A DNA stretch of 15,363 bases from Candidatus Poseidoniaceae archaeon (GTDB lineage Archaea > Thermoplasmatota > Poseidoniia > Poseidoniales > Poseidoniaceae). The notes beneath the pieces were generated by a model. The model was not told the DNA's origin and did no database searches. It worked only from the letters and a program-made list of their open reading frames with translations. This document shows positions 1 to 7,550 of this stretch, in pieces. The translations under genes were made by a program, and so were the position numbers. Position 1 is the first letter of the stretch. Every line of letters begins with the position of its first letter. The stretch is taken from assembly GCA_013329355.1 (NCBI GenBank), contig DUKK01000225.1, positions 1 through 15,363 on the forward strand, given 5' to 3'.

Positions 1-4
1 CAAG

Positions 5-793
5 GTGGTAGGCCCAATCCTTAATGAATCGGGGCTAGATGAGTTAAGAAAACAACTGGCTGAGACTTTAAGAACCTTCTTTAACAAAAAACCTACCCCA
101 CTAAATGTTGATCCAGATAAAGTAGATAGGTACTTACTTAGTCGGCTAATCAGCAATCTTGAAACACAAACAAGACTCCCTGGTGCTCCTGTCAATTTGA
201 GCGCAATCCATGAAGGTTGGTTAACTGGAATGAGTCCAGCACAATGGATGAGGTTTGTCGAGGATAACTGGCCGAAGGAATCAGCAAAACAGTTTGACGT
301 ACCAATCAATCCATTCTCATTCTCTTCATGGTCTATATTGGGAACTCTTTCGCTAATTGGCGGTTCAACAGAAGTACCCAAATTACACAAACTACTTGGC
401 CCCCACAGAATGATTACCAAGCGTCATACTCAGAGATTGGTTAAATGGTTGGAAGAGGAGAAATGGATTAACAAACAATTTAACCACATACCATTCTCTG
501 ATGCCAAAGTGTTCAAATTGAAACAAGATAGATTGGGATTTGGTCGACTATCTCTGGCGCTCTGGCCGCTTAGGGGTTCTATTTCTTCATGGCGACGGGC
601 TAATCCGCAAGGGGACTGGGAACACGCTCTCGAAGATATTTTATCCAACCCCAGAATCCCTGGCTACCAACTGAAAAAATCATTGAATGATGTCTTTGCT
701 CGTTTATCGATCCTCACCAGCGGCCATGATGATTGCCCAGTTCCAAAGAACGAGGCTGAATTGATGATTTGGTGGAAAATGCCACCGCCTTAG
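5..793 (+). CDS. Uncharacterised protein, possibly 5'-partial
   Basis: I do not recognise this protein. The reading frame is open to the left window edge, so the GTG at base 5 may be an internal codon and the true start may lie upstream. The visible 262 residues look soluble: no signal peptide and no convincing membrane segment. The middle (about residues 130-160) is basic and helical, with an arrangement (several Arg/Lys and His, then a WLEEEKWI stretch) that could suit a winged-helix-like nucleic-acid-binding region, but this is only an impression. The C-terminus is Trp- and Pro-rich and ends in three prolines. The TAG stop abuts the stop of the convergent DUF2085 gene with no base between. 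That it is a real gene is supported by length and normal codon use; its function is unknown. Confidence 0.7.
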   Translation: MVGPILNESGLDELRKQLAETLRTFFNKKPTPLNVDPDKVDRYLLSRLISNLETQTRLPGAPVNLSAIHEGWLTGMSPAQWMRFVEDNWPKESAKQFDVPINPFSFSSWSILGTLSLIGGSTEVPKLHKLLGPHRMITKRHTQRLVKWLEEEKWINKQFNHIPFSDAKVFKLKQDRLGFGRLSLALWPLRGSISSWRRANPQGDWEHALEDILSNPRIPGYQLKKSLNDVFARLSILTSGHDDCPVPKNEAELMIWWKMPPP

Positions 794-1516
794 TCACTCC
801 TCTTCAACCAAGCGGAATTTCATTCCACCGGGTAGGTTTACCTGAGCTGCAGATTTGAAAAACTTTGACCTTGCTGAATATGATGCGCTTATCAAAACAC
901 CTAGACCAATGCCAAAGCCTGCACCGGTTATTGGCCGCATAATATTGTTAGACTCATATGACGTCAACAGCTGAGTAAATCCGTCAACGATTAATGGTAA
1001 GCAAAGAATTAACCCACAACCGAGCCAAAGCATCGTACGACGATTATTCTGATACGTATTGAGCAGCCATGCATCCGGCAATAGTGAAAGGCAAGTATCT
1101 TTTACAGTCCACCTGTTGTAGCCTTTGCGTGAAAACCAGAATCCACCAACTGCTAAGCCAAAGAATATCCCCACATCTCTCGTACAGACAGGCATTTGAT
1201 TGTCATTGATTACGATTGATCGTTCCGGTTTATTGTGACAGTTCAAATCCCCAAAAGCATAGATGAAACCGGTATATGGGTCCAGCTCTGTCCAAGCAAA
1301 AGTCACGTTAGAGTCAAGATTCCCCGATGACCATAAACCATCATCGGTTGCGAAGTCAAATGCATTAGCGCGACCGTTGCTTAATTCTGGTATCTCACCG
1401 GGTGCTAGCGCAAGAGGAGCAATAAAGAATGACACAAAAAAGAATGATGAAATGTAGAAGACCCAATTTCCTACCTTCTTTTCTCGCGCCCGAGATGGAA
1501 GGCCATTCTTGTTCAC
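794..1516 (-). CDS. DUF2085-family predicted membrane protein
   Basis: This 240-residue membrane protein has the hallmarks of the DUF2085 family: a Cys-His followed by PERS (C93, H94, then PERS at 97-100), then PVCTRD-GI with C111, and near the end a DGFTQ (D178) followed by ESNN and RPITG. Hydrophobic segments lie near residues 18-38, 113-128, 162-178 and 194-211. The first is followed by a roughly 50-residue presumably extracytoplasmic loop. The conserved Cys/His/Asp set in this family suggests metal binding or an enzymatic role in the membrane, but its biochemical function is not established. The start is GTG at 1516; the gene diverges from the Smr-like membrane protein across a 68-bp gap. 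Family assignment rests on motif spacing read by eye. Confidence 0.75.
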   Translation of the reverse strand: MNKNGLPSRAREKKVGNWVFYISSFFFVSFFIAPLALAPGEIPELSNGRANAFDFATDDGLWSSGNLDSNVTFAWTELDPYTGFIYAFGDLNCHNKPERSIVINDNQMPVCTRDVGIFFGLAVGGFWFSRKGYNRWTVKDTCLSLLPDAWLLNTYQNNRRTMLWLGCGLILCLPLIVDGFTQLLTSYESNNIMRPITGAGFGIGLGVLISASYSARSKFFKSAAQVNLPGGMKFRLVEEE

Positions 1517-1545
1517 GTAGTTACGTTAAGTTGTGAAGTAAAAAG

Positions 1546-1552
1546 ATTTAAT
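1546..1552 (+). promoter_or_regulatory. Possible TATA box for the Smr-like gene
   Basis: An ATTTAAT element sits in the 68-bp divergent gap, centred about 36 bases before the GTG start of the Smr-like gene. Archaeal TATA boxes lie roughly 26 bases before transcription starts, so this would give a leaderless or very short leader. The assignment is from sequence appearance only. Confidence 0.3.
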
Positions 1553-1584
1553 GTCAAAGTGTTCATGAATAACATGCTATTCCT

Positions 1585-2226
1585 GTGAACATGGAGGATG
1601 ATGTTGGTGAGCCGGTTGGACTCGGTATGGGCTTTCAAGCAGGAGGTTTGATTGGTCTATACCTAGGATTCTCATTAGCAACCATTTCAGTATTAACCGA
1701 CGCAGAGAATATTCAAAGAACTGTGTCCTTGATGTGTATACCACCATTCCTATTTTCTCTTATCCTCGGTCCATTTTTGGCGCGCAGGAAAAAGCCAGTC
1801 ATTTTAACCAAAGAGCCATTGATAGAGGCTAGGGAGAGATTGGCTAAATTCAACGAAGGTCAAGGTAAATGGCGGGTCTTGAGCCATGTATCCAGTGACG
1901 GCGTAAATCTTAGGATAGATATGCATAATCTTGATAATATCGAGGGAGTAGTTGACGCAGCTCTCGAAATTGCCGAGCGAACCACAGTGAAATTTGTTGT
2001 GGGCAGAGGAAATCACAAGAGTTCCTCACCCAAACTACGAAATCGCGTCTTAGCTCGCGTTGAGGACCGTGTCGGTGTTCTTCGTCGCACACGCAAGGCG
2101 AAATCTATCGAGGTTAACCCGATTAAATCGAGCGAATATAACGATTATCAGAACAAATTAAATCGGATTTTGCTGATATTATTGCCAATTGTATCATTCC
2201 TTGCTTGGCTCGAAATGAGAAATTGA
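1585..2226 (+). CDS. Membrane-anchored Smr-like domain protein
   Basis: This 213-residue protein has two N-terminal hydrophobic segments (about 16-37 and 47-67), a soluble central region, and a C-terminal hydrophobic segment (about 193-210). The centre resembles an Smr domain: the D-x-H motif IDMHN (111-115) in place of the usual LDLHG, a helix, then VVGRGNH (138-144) followed by SSSPKLRNRV, which matches the Smr pattern GxGxH, a short loop, then xLxxxV. Smr domains in other proteins bind or cleave nucleic acid, including RNA in ribosome-rescue nucleases. Flanking membrane segments would hold the domain at the membrane, which is unusual. The start is GTG 1585; ATG 1591 is a near alternative. 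The HTH gene follows after 28 bp and may be co-transcribed. The Smr call is a motif-level reading, not a profile hit. Confidence 0.6.
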   Translation: MNMEDDVGEPVGLGMGFQAGGLIGLYLGFSLATISVLTDAENIQRTVSLMCIPPFLFSLILGPFLARRKKPVILTKEPLIEARERLAKFNEGQGKWRVLSHVSSDGVNLRIDMHNLDNIEGVVDAALEIAERTTVKFVVGRGNHKSSSPKLRNRVLARVEDRVGVLRRTRKAKSIEVNPIKSSEYNDYQNKLNRILLILLPIVSFLAWLEMRN

Positions 2227-2254
2227 GTCAACATACAGTAATAGATATTATCAA

Positions 2255-3193
2255 ATGCGGTTGTTAGCCTATATCATGCGAGAGGTCAGCCTGTTTTGGA
2301 AAAGATCTCGGATCAGACAACTCGATATTGGAGAGTTGGCTGATATTTTCAAACGAGCCGAGTTTATTTCCTATGTAAAGAGAGTGCCAAAAGACATCAG
2401 AGTAATCCTCAAAGTCAACTTTTGCGAGGGAAAATCCCCTGAAGATTTAATCGGCCTACGATTTATCGAACTTCTAGATATAATATTAGAACCTAAAGAT
2501 AACAACGACAGTTTCTTGATTTTAGTTAGAATTAATCACTCTGTGTCCAATCTGAATGCCCGAACAAACGGCACTAGTTCTGTTGCTGGTAGCAGATTAG
2601 ATGGGGAAGGTCTCACTTATATAATCCAAGGCCCGCCGATGAAGTTAAGAATAGTCTCAACGCTGGCTAGGTTGATTTCACAACCAGACAGAATAAGCGC
2701 TAGAAGCCTGGACTTCAATTCAACTCTGAATCACTCTGCATTGTCCACAAAACAACTGAAGTTAGCCAAATTTGCCTATGATCGTGGGTTTTTCGACATC
2801 CCAAAGCGGACTAGAATTTCAGACATTGCAAGTGAGATTGGTCTTGCAAGAGCCACAATTTCTGAACATTTGGCAAGAATAGAATCAATATTGATGGATG
2901 ATATGTTCTCATCTTATGATGAGTCGTATACAGATCCTAAACTCGTTAAGTCTCTAATTGAGACGATCACCTTAGAGATAGAGGATGATGACATGAATCA
3001 GGTCGAAAATATGATTCAGATTTTAAACGGAATTAAGGAGTCCATAAAATCACAACTAACCGAAGTAAAGCATGAAGAATTTGACGAGATAACTGACGAT
3101 GAATTGATACAAATGGCTGTCAAAGAACATGAGGAAAATATCAGTTTCATTGATGAAGTAATTGAAGAAAAATTCAAAACTTCATCCATCTGA
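2255..3193 (+). CDS. HTH_10 (bacterio-opsin activator-type) transcriptional regulator
   Basis: Residues 163-214 form a bacterio-opsin-activator-type helix-turn-helix: LSTKQ, then AYDRGFFDIPKR, then ISDIASEIGLARATISEHL, closely matching the family pattern of LTxxQ, AYxxGYFDxPR, and a lAxxLGIsxsTxxEHLR core. This family is largely archaeal and acts in transcription. The N-terminal 160 residues (mixed alpha/beta, no recognised sensor motif) may be a ligand- or partner-binding domain. An acidic, helical tail of about 85 residues (228-312) has many Glu/Asp and heptad-like hydrophobics and may mediate oligomerisation. The ATG start at 2255 lies 28 bp after the Smr-like gene; the next gene begins at or just before the end of this one. 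It is likely the local regulator of the downstream operon, which is inference. Confidence 0.75.
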   Translation: MRLLAYIMREVSLFWKRSRIRQLDIGELADIFKRAEFISYVKRVPKDIRVILKVNFCEGKSPEDLIGLRFIELLDIILEPKDNNDSFLILVRINHSVSNLNARTNGTSSVAGSRLDGEGLTYIIQGPPMKLRIVSTLARLISQPDRISARSLDFNSTLNHSALSTKQLKLAKFAYDRGFFDIPKRTRISDIASEIGLARATISEHLARIESILMDDMFSSYDESYTDPKLVKSLIETITLEIEDDDMNQVENMIQILNGIKESIKSQLTEVKHEEFDEITDDELIQMAVKEHEENISFIDEVIEEKFKTSSI

Positions 3194-3230
3194 TGACATC
3201 ATTTACAAGATACGAAGGAATAGACTCTAT

Positions 3231-4202
3231 ATGACCCGGACAGCGGACTTATTGAAACGCCTGTCAAAGGAGGGCGTCTTGGTTCCTCAACAGGTCAAAA
3301 AAGCAATGCTAAAAGTCAATTTAGAAGACTTTACAGATTACGATGTTGCGCCATTTTTCGCCGATAGGCCAGTTCCATATATAGAGACAAACTCAGGCAA
3401 CATCAAAACAATTTCAGCACCACACATGATCATAACATTATTGCATCACATGGAACTATCTAGTGAACAAGAAATAATCGTTATTGGCTGTAAAGGCGGT
3501 TACTTAGCCGCCCTAATAGCGACTATTGTTGGAGAAAATGGCCGAGTAAATGTTCTAGACCCCTCGAAAGAAGTGGTAAATTATGCAAAAGACAGACTTT
3601 CACATTGGCCAACCGTAGAGATTAGACTCCTTGACGACTTAGATGTCGCACCGATTGCTTTCCCTGGTGAATTTAACAGGGTTATAATGACTGGTCAAAT
3701 AGATGTTATCCCAGACTGGGTTAAGTCGCGTATTATCGATGGTGGATTCGTTGTTGCACCGATAGGAAGTATCGACTCGCAAAAACTGATGAAAATTGAA
3801 TATCAAGATGACTTAAGTTTAGAAACCGACCTAGGTAATGTCTGTTTTGGGCCGATTGATGTTGATTCCACCAGTGATCACCACCTCCATCCGACTGAAC
3901 TTGCAGACCTAATTGAGCTATCAATTGAAACCTGCGAAGAGTTAGAAATAATTAATCAAGACGAATTAAACAGTCTCCAAGACTTGGTCGCTAAATTGAA
4001 CAGTTTACCTGATGATACCCCCCCGATTGGCGAAGGCGGTATACCAATTTCAGAACACCCAATGGTAAAATTACTGTGGCACTATTCACCGTCATTTCTA
4101 CGATTGTGGCCAATCATACAGGTCATGTTACATCCGATGATATCTAATTTTGACTTTAACAACTGGAGTCAGTTTAATGATGAAGAAGACACTTATTGGT
4201 GA
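3231..4202 (+). CDS. PCMT-like methyltransferase with C-terminal extension
   Basis: The protein follows the protein-L-isoaspartate O-methyltransferase layout. It has an N-terminal helix with KKAMLKVNLEDF (23-34), a PVPY segment (47-50), TISAPHMI (60-67) matching the family's TISxPHMVA, a Rossmann motif I at 82-97, an acidic residue D110 closing strand 2, and GGFVVAPIGS (171-180) matching the usual GGrmviPvG. Motif I reads IGCKGGY instead of the usual GTGSGY, so AdoMet binding may be altered. About 100 residues after 220 are extra compared with normal PCMT of roughly 210-230 residues. I chose ATG 3231 because family members start with a helix equivalent to MTRTADLLKRL; a TTG at 3162 would overlap the HTH gene by 32 bp. 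The stop overlaps the next start as GTGA. Confidence 0.7.
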   Translation: MTRTADLLKRLSKEGVLVPQQVKKAMLKVNLEDFTDYDVAPFFADRPVPYIETNSGNIKTISAPHMIITLLHHMELSSEQEIIVIGCKGGYLAALIATIVGENGRVNVLDPSKEVVNYAKDRLSHWPTVEIRLLDDLDVAPIAFPGEFNRVIMTGQIDVIPDWVKSRIIDGGFVVAPIGSIDSQKLMKIEYQDDLSLETDLGNVCFGPIDVDSTSDHHLHPTELADLIELSIETCEELEIINQDELNSLQDLVAKLNSLPDDTPPIGEGGIPISEHPMVKLLWHYSPSFLRLWPIIQVMLHPMISNFDFNNWSQFNDEEDTYW

Positions 4203-5206
4203 GCGAATTGTCCACCCGGTTCACTGCGGCGCTCAGTAATCTAAAGAGTAGAGATGATAGAAAAAGGCGTCGAGCGGTGAGAGAACTATTTGAGATGGAC
4301 GATGAAAGTCATCTGTCCGCCTTTATTCCCCTCTTAAGTGACAAGGATTCTTGGTATCGTTCAAAGGCACTAGATGCTTTTCGTATGTGGTCCATGCGAA
4401 AATCAGTGAACTGCTTAGAACCGCTTATTGCTCACGAAAATCTTGATTATAACCGAGCTGCTGCCAACCTGCTAGAGAAATTTCACGCCGCAGAGACCGA
4501 TGTAGTCAAATTGTTATTCGCCAAAGATGACATGATTTGCCAAATCAAGTCTGCTGAATTTCTACTAAGAGCTGACAATGAGGAAATATTTTTTGAAAAA
4601 CTGTTACAAAATCATGACTCACGATTGAGGATTATTGCTCTAGGGAGCAAATATTGCAATCACCAAACACTAGAACGATTCCTCGATGATGAATCTATCA
4701 AGGTTGTTGAGTATTGTTTGAGTGCATTGTCCAATTTGAACCACGTTGTCAGTGATTTAGCACTAGAAAAGATGTTGCAGCGTGGCGTTAAATTGGGACT
4801 ACTGATCCCATATCTAGTTGAAATCAGCCCACAAAAACTAATTCAGTGCATTGATGGAATAAATAACCAAGACACAAAAATATTAGTTGATTTATTACAG
4901 CAAAAATGTCGCACAATCCATGATGAACCTGTTAAAACCTTAATTGAGAACTGTCAATATGTTATCGTTGGTCGCTGGTTACAGGGAAAAAGAGGTAAAA
5001 CGGAAGATAATTTGCGATGGCAAATAATTGCTGATGATACTGTAAACGAAATCGAGAGGTCGCGTTTCATCGAGCGACTATTCGCCCGTTGCGATGAGGA
5101 AAATATCAGATCCATGGCACAGAAAATATCAGAAACTTCTAGCAGTGAATTAATCCGACTAACAGCGCATAACCTTTCAACCGCCGAAGATAAGGTGAGG
5201 ACATGA
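4199..5206 (+). CDS. HEAT-like repeat protein
   Basis: The 335-residue protein is predicted almost entirely helical, with repeating pairs of about 30-35 residues. Examples are the stretches RRRAVRELFEMDDES, SWYRSKALDAFRMWS, NYRAAANLLEKF-like, and MICQIKSAEFLL, each with Ala/Leu spacing typical of HEAT or armadillo-like repeats. Such proteins act as scaffolds for protein-protein contact and have no catalytic motif; none is visible here. The start is taken as GTG 4199, giving a 4-bp GTGA overlap with the PCMT-like gene; a TTG at 4196 is also possible. Its stop overlaps the M61 start as ATGA. Tight coupling on both sides suggests it works with the methyltransferase-like protein and the peptidase. 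The exact family (HEAT versus PBS lyase-like repeats) is not resolved. Confidence 0.65.
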   Translation: MSELSTRFTAALSNLKSRDDRKRRRAVRELFEMDDESHLSAFIPLLSDKDSWYRSKALDAFRMWSMRKSVNCLEPLIAHENLDYNRAAANLLEKFHAAETDVVKLLFAKDDMICQIKSAEFLLRADNEEIFFEKLLQNHDSRLRIIALGSKYCNHQTLERFLDDESIKVVEYCLSALSNLNHVVSDLALEKMLQRGVKLGLLIPYLVEISPQKLIQCIDGINNQDTKILVDLLQQKCRTIHDEPVKTLIENCQYVIVGRWLQGKRGKTEDNLRWQIIADDTVNEIERSRFIERLFARCDEENIRSMAQKISETSSSELIRLTAHNLSTAEDKVRT

Positions 5207-7026
5207 GCGATAACTCTGGAGTGCTGTTCAGCATTGATGCGACCGATTGTGCATCTCGCTACCTGCATGTCAGGATTACTATTTCTCCCCCGTTTACTGG
5301 AAAAAAGTTAACGCTCAAGTTTCCTCGATGGGTTCCTGGCTCATATTTTATCAGAGAACCCATGCAATACTTGACGGGTTTAAATTGTCGGCAGGGCGGT
5401 AAAGAAGTTTTTTTCAAACGGAAAGCGGTGGACACTGTTGACATAAAACTGGCCGATTCCGAGGCTGAAGTCATAGTTAGTTATCGAATCCTTGGTATCG
5501 AATTATCAGTTAGATCTACTCACATCGATAGTAGCCACCTACACATGATGCCACCATTCACTTTCTTACTACCAACCAATGGTATAGAACAATCTAGGAT
5601 CAATAAAGAGCATCACATTACGCTCTTCTGCCCACAAGGCTGGACTCCAGCAACGCAACTAAAACTAGCAAATCATAAACCAAAAGTAAATTCAATCATT
5701 GATAACCAAGCAGATAAATACGATTTTACCGCTCCTAATAGAGATGAACTACTAGACGGCATTATCGAGGTCAACCCCAATCCTAACATCAGTTTCAATG
5801 TCGATGGTAGAGTTCACATTCTCAAGTTATGGGATAGTGGAGGATATTCAACTGATGAGACTATGGTAGAGCGATTTATCGGTGATATGAAAAAAATAAT
5901 TTCTGAGCACCATGCGTTATTTGGCACACCGGAATGGGATGACTACATCACTATTATTCACCTTACTGAAAAATCTCGAGGAGGTCTTGAACACCTCAAC
6001 TCACAAACCTCAATGCTGCCACGAGTTTGCCTAATCGATGGACATCATGACGAATATCGAGATTTAATCAGTCTGTTTAGTCATGAATATTTGCACCAGT
6101 GGAACGTAAAACGCCTGAGACCGAGTAATTTTATTCACTATGATTTGCAACAAGAAGTGCACACTGAATTATTGTGGTGGTTCGAAGGTTGCACATCTTG
6201 GTTAGGTGACATGCTCTGTGTTAGGTCTGGTGCGTGGTCAGAGGATGATTGGCGGAAAGACATGGAGCGAAAATTAACTAGACACTTAACCCGGAATGGT
6301 TCCGAGCATGAATCCTTGGCTGAATCAAGTCACGATGCATGGATACACCTCTATAGAAGCCACGCCTTCTCAAGGGAAACGCAAATTTCCTATTACCTTG
6401 AGGCAGAATTGGGGATTTTTTCTCTAGATGCGGAATTAAGAAAACGCTCAAAAGGTAAACATGGAATATGCGATCTTATGGCTAAACTTTGCCAGAAATA
6501 TGCGTTAGGTTATCCAAGCATTTCCAAACTAGGAGTTGACTACAAGGATATTCGAAGAGAATTGGTTAATATGGAAGGAGGGAGAAACCTAGGTATGCAT
6601 TTGGATGATATGGTATATTCAAAGTCCGCTCCAAACGTAGCCAGAGCATTAGATTTCTTCGGCTTGGATATGATTAGCAAAGTTAGTCAAGAAAAGACTC
6701 CGTCATCATCATGGTTGGGACTTAACATTGCCGATAAAGGTGGCAAAGTGTTGGTTAGTAGTCATCAGGCGAATTCAACCCTGAGAAACCTGATAATGCC
6801 GGGTGACGAATTGATTGCAATCAATAGTATGCGGGTAAATAATGTTAAATCAATAAAGACAATTTTAAGCAAACTTGAGCCCAATCAAGTGGAATTATGC
6901 TATAGTCATGAGGGTATCATCAAGACAGAAATCGTAAATTTAACCACTGAGCCCGAACTACAGAGTAAGCTACATGGGAAAGGCAATGCTCGATGGCAAC
7001 GCTATCTCGCTACCAGAGTTACTTGA
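5203..7026 (+). CDS. M61-family metallopeptidase (glycyl aminopeptidase-like) with PDZ domain
   Basis: The 607-residue protein matches the M61 family. It has an N-terminal beta-rich domain with PRWVPGSYFIRE (41-52), then GGLEHLNS (260-267), the zinc site HEYLH (294-298) followed by QWNVKRLRP, and a third zinc-ligand candidate E328 in WWFEGCTSW. The C-terminus (about 503-575) is a PDZ domain with WLGLNI and PGDELIAIN. Family members cleave glycine- or alanine-leading peptides. No signal peptide is visible, so it is likely cytoplasmic. Length suits the family's roughly 600 residues, and all expected catalytic residues are present. The ATG start overlaps the preceding stop (ATGA). The end overlaps the convergent ParB-fold gene by 8 bp. 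It probably takes part in peptide degradation; the link to its operon partners is inferred. Confidence 0.9.
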   Translation: MSDNSGVLFSIDATDCASRYLHVRITISPPFTGKKLTLKFPRWVPGSYFIREPMQYLTGLNCRQGGKEVFFKRKAVDTVDIKLADSEAEVIVSYRILGIELSVRSTHIDSSHLHMMPPFTFLLPTNGIEQSRINKEHHITLFCPQGWTPATQLKLANHKPKVNSIIDNQADKYDFTAPNRDELLDGIIEVNPNPNISFNVDGRVHILKLWDSGGYSTDETMVERFIGDMKKIISEHHALFGTPEWDDYITIIHLTEKSRGGLEHLNSQTSMLPRVCLIDGHHDEYRDLISLFSHEYLHQWNVKRLRPSNFIHYDLQQEVHTELLWWFEGCTSWLGDMLCVRSGAWSEDDWRKDMERKLTRHLTRNGSEHESLAESSHDAWIHLYRSHAFSRETQISYYLEAELGIFSLDAELRKRSKGKHGICDLMAKLCQKYALGYPSISKLGVDYKDIRRELVNMEGGRNLGMHLDDMVYSKSAPNVARALDFFGLDMISKVSQEKTPSSSWLGLNIADKGGKVLVSSHQANSTLRNLIMPGDELIAINSMRVNNVKSIKTILSKLEPNQVELCYSHEGIIKTEIVNLTTEPELQSKLHGKGNARWQRYLATRVT

Positions 7027-7426
7027 GTTCATCAAGCGTAAATAGAATAGGTGGCAAGTCAAATAACGTATCGTGCTTAGTTGTCTTTGGTGGGAATAGC
7101 GATTCTGATTCACACATTTCTACCACCATCAGCTTAGTAATGACCTCGAGATTAGAACCCGGCCATAGTTCGAGGCTTATTGCGTCAGATGATAGATAAT
7201 CTAAACAGATTGCTGGTATTTTATTGAGACCAAGTTTTAGCGCAACCGACAGCCGATGATGTCCATCCAGTAAAGAGCCCGTGCGGCTATCAACTAATAC
7301 CGGTTTGGTGAAACCGCCCCATCGCATAGTCATATCGAGTAACTTATCTCTGGCTTTGGGCTTGATTTCCTCGTGTGGCTTAAGCCATGTAACTTCCACT
7401 AAAGTAACATCTTCATCTGTCCACAT
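7019..7426 (-). CDS. ParB/SerK-fold protein (possible free serine kinase)
   Basis: The 135-residue protein carries a ParB-like nucleotide-binding fold: VTWLKPHEE (12-20), MRWGGFTKPVLVD (34-46), DGHHRLSVAL (54-63), and FPPKTTKH (111-118) near the end. The PHE motif, DGHHR and the PPKTT-like motif together resemble the archaeal ADP-dependent serine kinase SerK family, which makes O-phosphoserine for cysteine synthesis, rather than chromosome-segregation ParB. From memory the catalytic glutamate of SerK lies in the PHE motif, here E19. SerK proteins are usually longer (about 220-240 residues), so this is a compact member and the substrate is uncertain. The frame stays open to 7723, but that extension overlaps the divergent CCA gene, so ATG 7426 is preferred; ATG 7525 is another option. 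Confidence 0.65.
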   Translation of the reverse strand: MWTDEDVTLVEVTWLKPHEEIKPKARDKLLDMTMRWGGFTKPVLVDSRTGSLLDGHHRLSVALKLGLNKIPAICLDYLSSDAISLELWPGSNLEVITKLMVVEMCESESLFPPKTTKHDTLFDLPPILFTLDELK

Positions 7427-7550
7427 GTAGGTTGGGAACAGTATTTCAAGGATAATACTTTGGCAATCACCGTAGGGCTTGGAGATTAAGTTGAGGTCGC
7501 ATGTGCTTGGCAATGAAGCAGACATTGAAGGTTTGCCATTAACCGACAAA

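Noticed and set aside
3162..3230. TTG start at 3162 for the PCMT-like gene
   Set aside because: It would add 23 residues of basic sequence without family counterpart and overlap the HTH gene by 32 bp. ATG 3231 matches the usual N-terminal helix.
4954..5268. 104-residue minus-strand frame spanning the HEAT/M61 junction
   Set aside because: It is antisense to two well-supported, tightly overlapping genes and shows no recognisable motif.
7427..7550. RNA gene or riboswitch in the longest gap
   Set aside because: I looked for tRNA arms and stable stems in these 124 bp and saw none; the gap is best explained as divergent promoters.
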